Shown: in pieces, positions 63,701-64,000 of the stretch
Numbering within the stretch: position 1 is the first letter of the stretch
Layout: the number at the start of each line of letters is the position of its first letter
NCBI RefSeq assembly: GCF_023856365.1
Contig: NC_064553.1
Span: forward strand, 20,175,453 to 20,239,452
Length of the DNA stretch: 64,000 nt
Source of the DNA: Brienomyrus brachyistius
Taxonomy: Eukaryota; Chordata; Actinopteri; Osteoglossiformes; Mormyridae
Direction of reading: 5' to 3'
The notes under the pieces: model-generated
Database searches by the model: none
Seen by the model: only the letters and a program-made list of their open reading frames with translations
What the model was told of the DNA's origin: nothing
Program-made: the position numbers and the translations under genes

Positions 63701-64000
63701 AGTGTTATGTAGTTTTGCCTGAAACGCAACAATAAAACAAAGCAATTAAAGCCAATCAGTTGCTCAAATGCTGCTGTGGTGATTGAAGAACTTTTGTCGG
63801 AAGTGGGATTCGAACCCACGGCTTACTTCGGAGAACAGAATATCCCTTGCGTCGGAAGGCCAGTTACGTCGTGCGTGGTGTCTGAGACCGCTCGGCCATG
63901 CGGCAGTTTCCCGTTAAACCGTAAGGAGTAGGTTAAGTCCAGCCTTGGCCTCCAAGCTGACGTTTTTCTACATATGTGCTTGTGTATCATGGACAGTAAG
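60702..64000. repeat. 1594-bp tandem array resumes (about 2.1 units, continues past the window)
   Basis: The sequence starts at GCTCGGCCATGCGGC, the point in the unit where the first array stopped, and runs through hAT copies at 61001-61670 and 62595-63264. Both units are of the 1594-bp type without the extra ACGT, like the first unit of the other array. Confidence 0.95.

Overview
This is a vertebrate nuclear genome window, most likely from a ray-finned fish. The evidence is intron-split genes with GT-AG splice sites, orthologues of MCM3AP (GANP) and U2AF2 (U2AF65), and fish-style mobile elements: Tc1-like remnants, hAT elements, tRNA-derived SINEs ending in (GGAT)n, and LINE ends. Nothing looks bacterial or viral. 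The species cannot be fixed from the sequence.

Layout. 1-6892 is 2.5 units of a satellite of about 2.74-2.76 kb. 6893-23146 is repeat-rich, with transposon remnants, a candidate two-exon minus-strand gene (11795-13263), a dispersed tRNA-Leu-derived element (about 18430-18785) and a few unplaced exons. 23147-26208 is a DNA-level copy of the last eleven exons of MCM3AP. 26335-36025 is MCM3AP itself on the plus strand, traced here through 28 coding exons, with its 3' UTR running to about 36950. 37129-47338 is a head-to-tail array of a 1594-1599 bp unit. 47339-60701 is a 13.4 kb block that interrupts this array and carries a small unrecognised gene and a U2AF2 locus on the minus strand. The same array resumes, in register, at 60702 and runs off the window.

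Gene content. MCM3AP is the scaffold of the nuclear-pore-associated TREX-2 mRNA export complex. U2AF2 is the polypyrimidine-tract-binding subunit of the U2AF splicing factor. Both are housekeeping RNA-processing genes, but each looks damaged or rearranged here. MCM3AP has frame breaks in at least three exons, and a copy of its own 3' end sits 126 bp upstream of its start codon. U2AF2 has no RS/ULM exons and no terminal exon in the window, although exon 1 would splice in frame to the RRM1 exon.

Most notable structure. Every array unit contains a 670-bp non-autonomous hAT transposon with 13-bp terminal inverted repeats and a perfect 8-bp target-site duplication, plus a tRNA-Leu-derived element. 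Array edges fall on transposon or tRNA-derived breakpoints. An 842-bp near-identical direct duplication flanks U2AF2. This may be real satellite formation and rearrangement, or partly an assembly artefact. The findings say which reads would decide.
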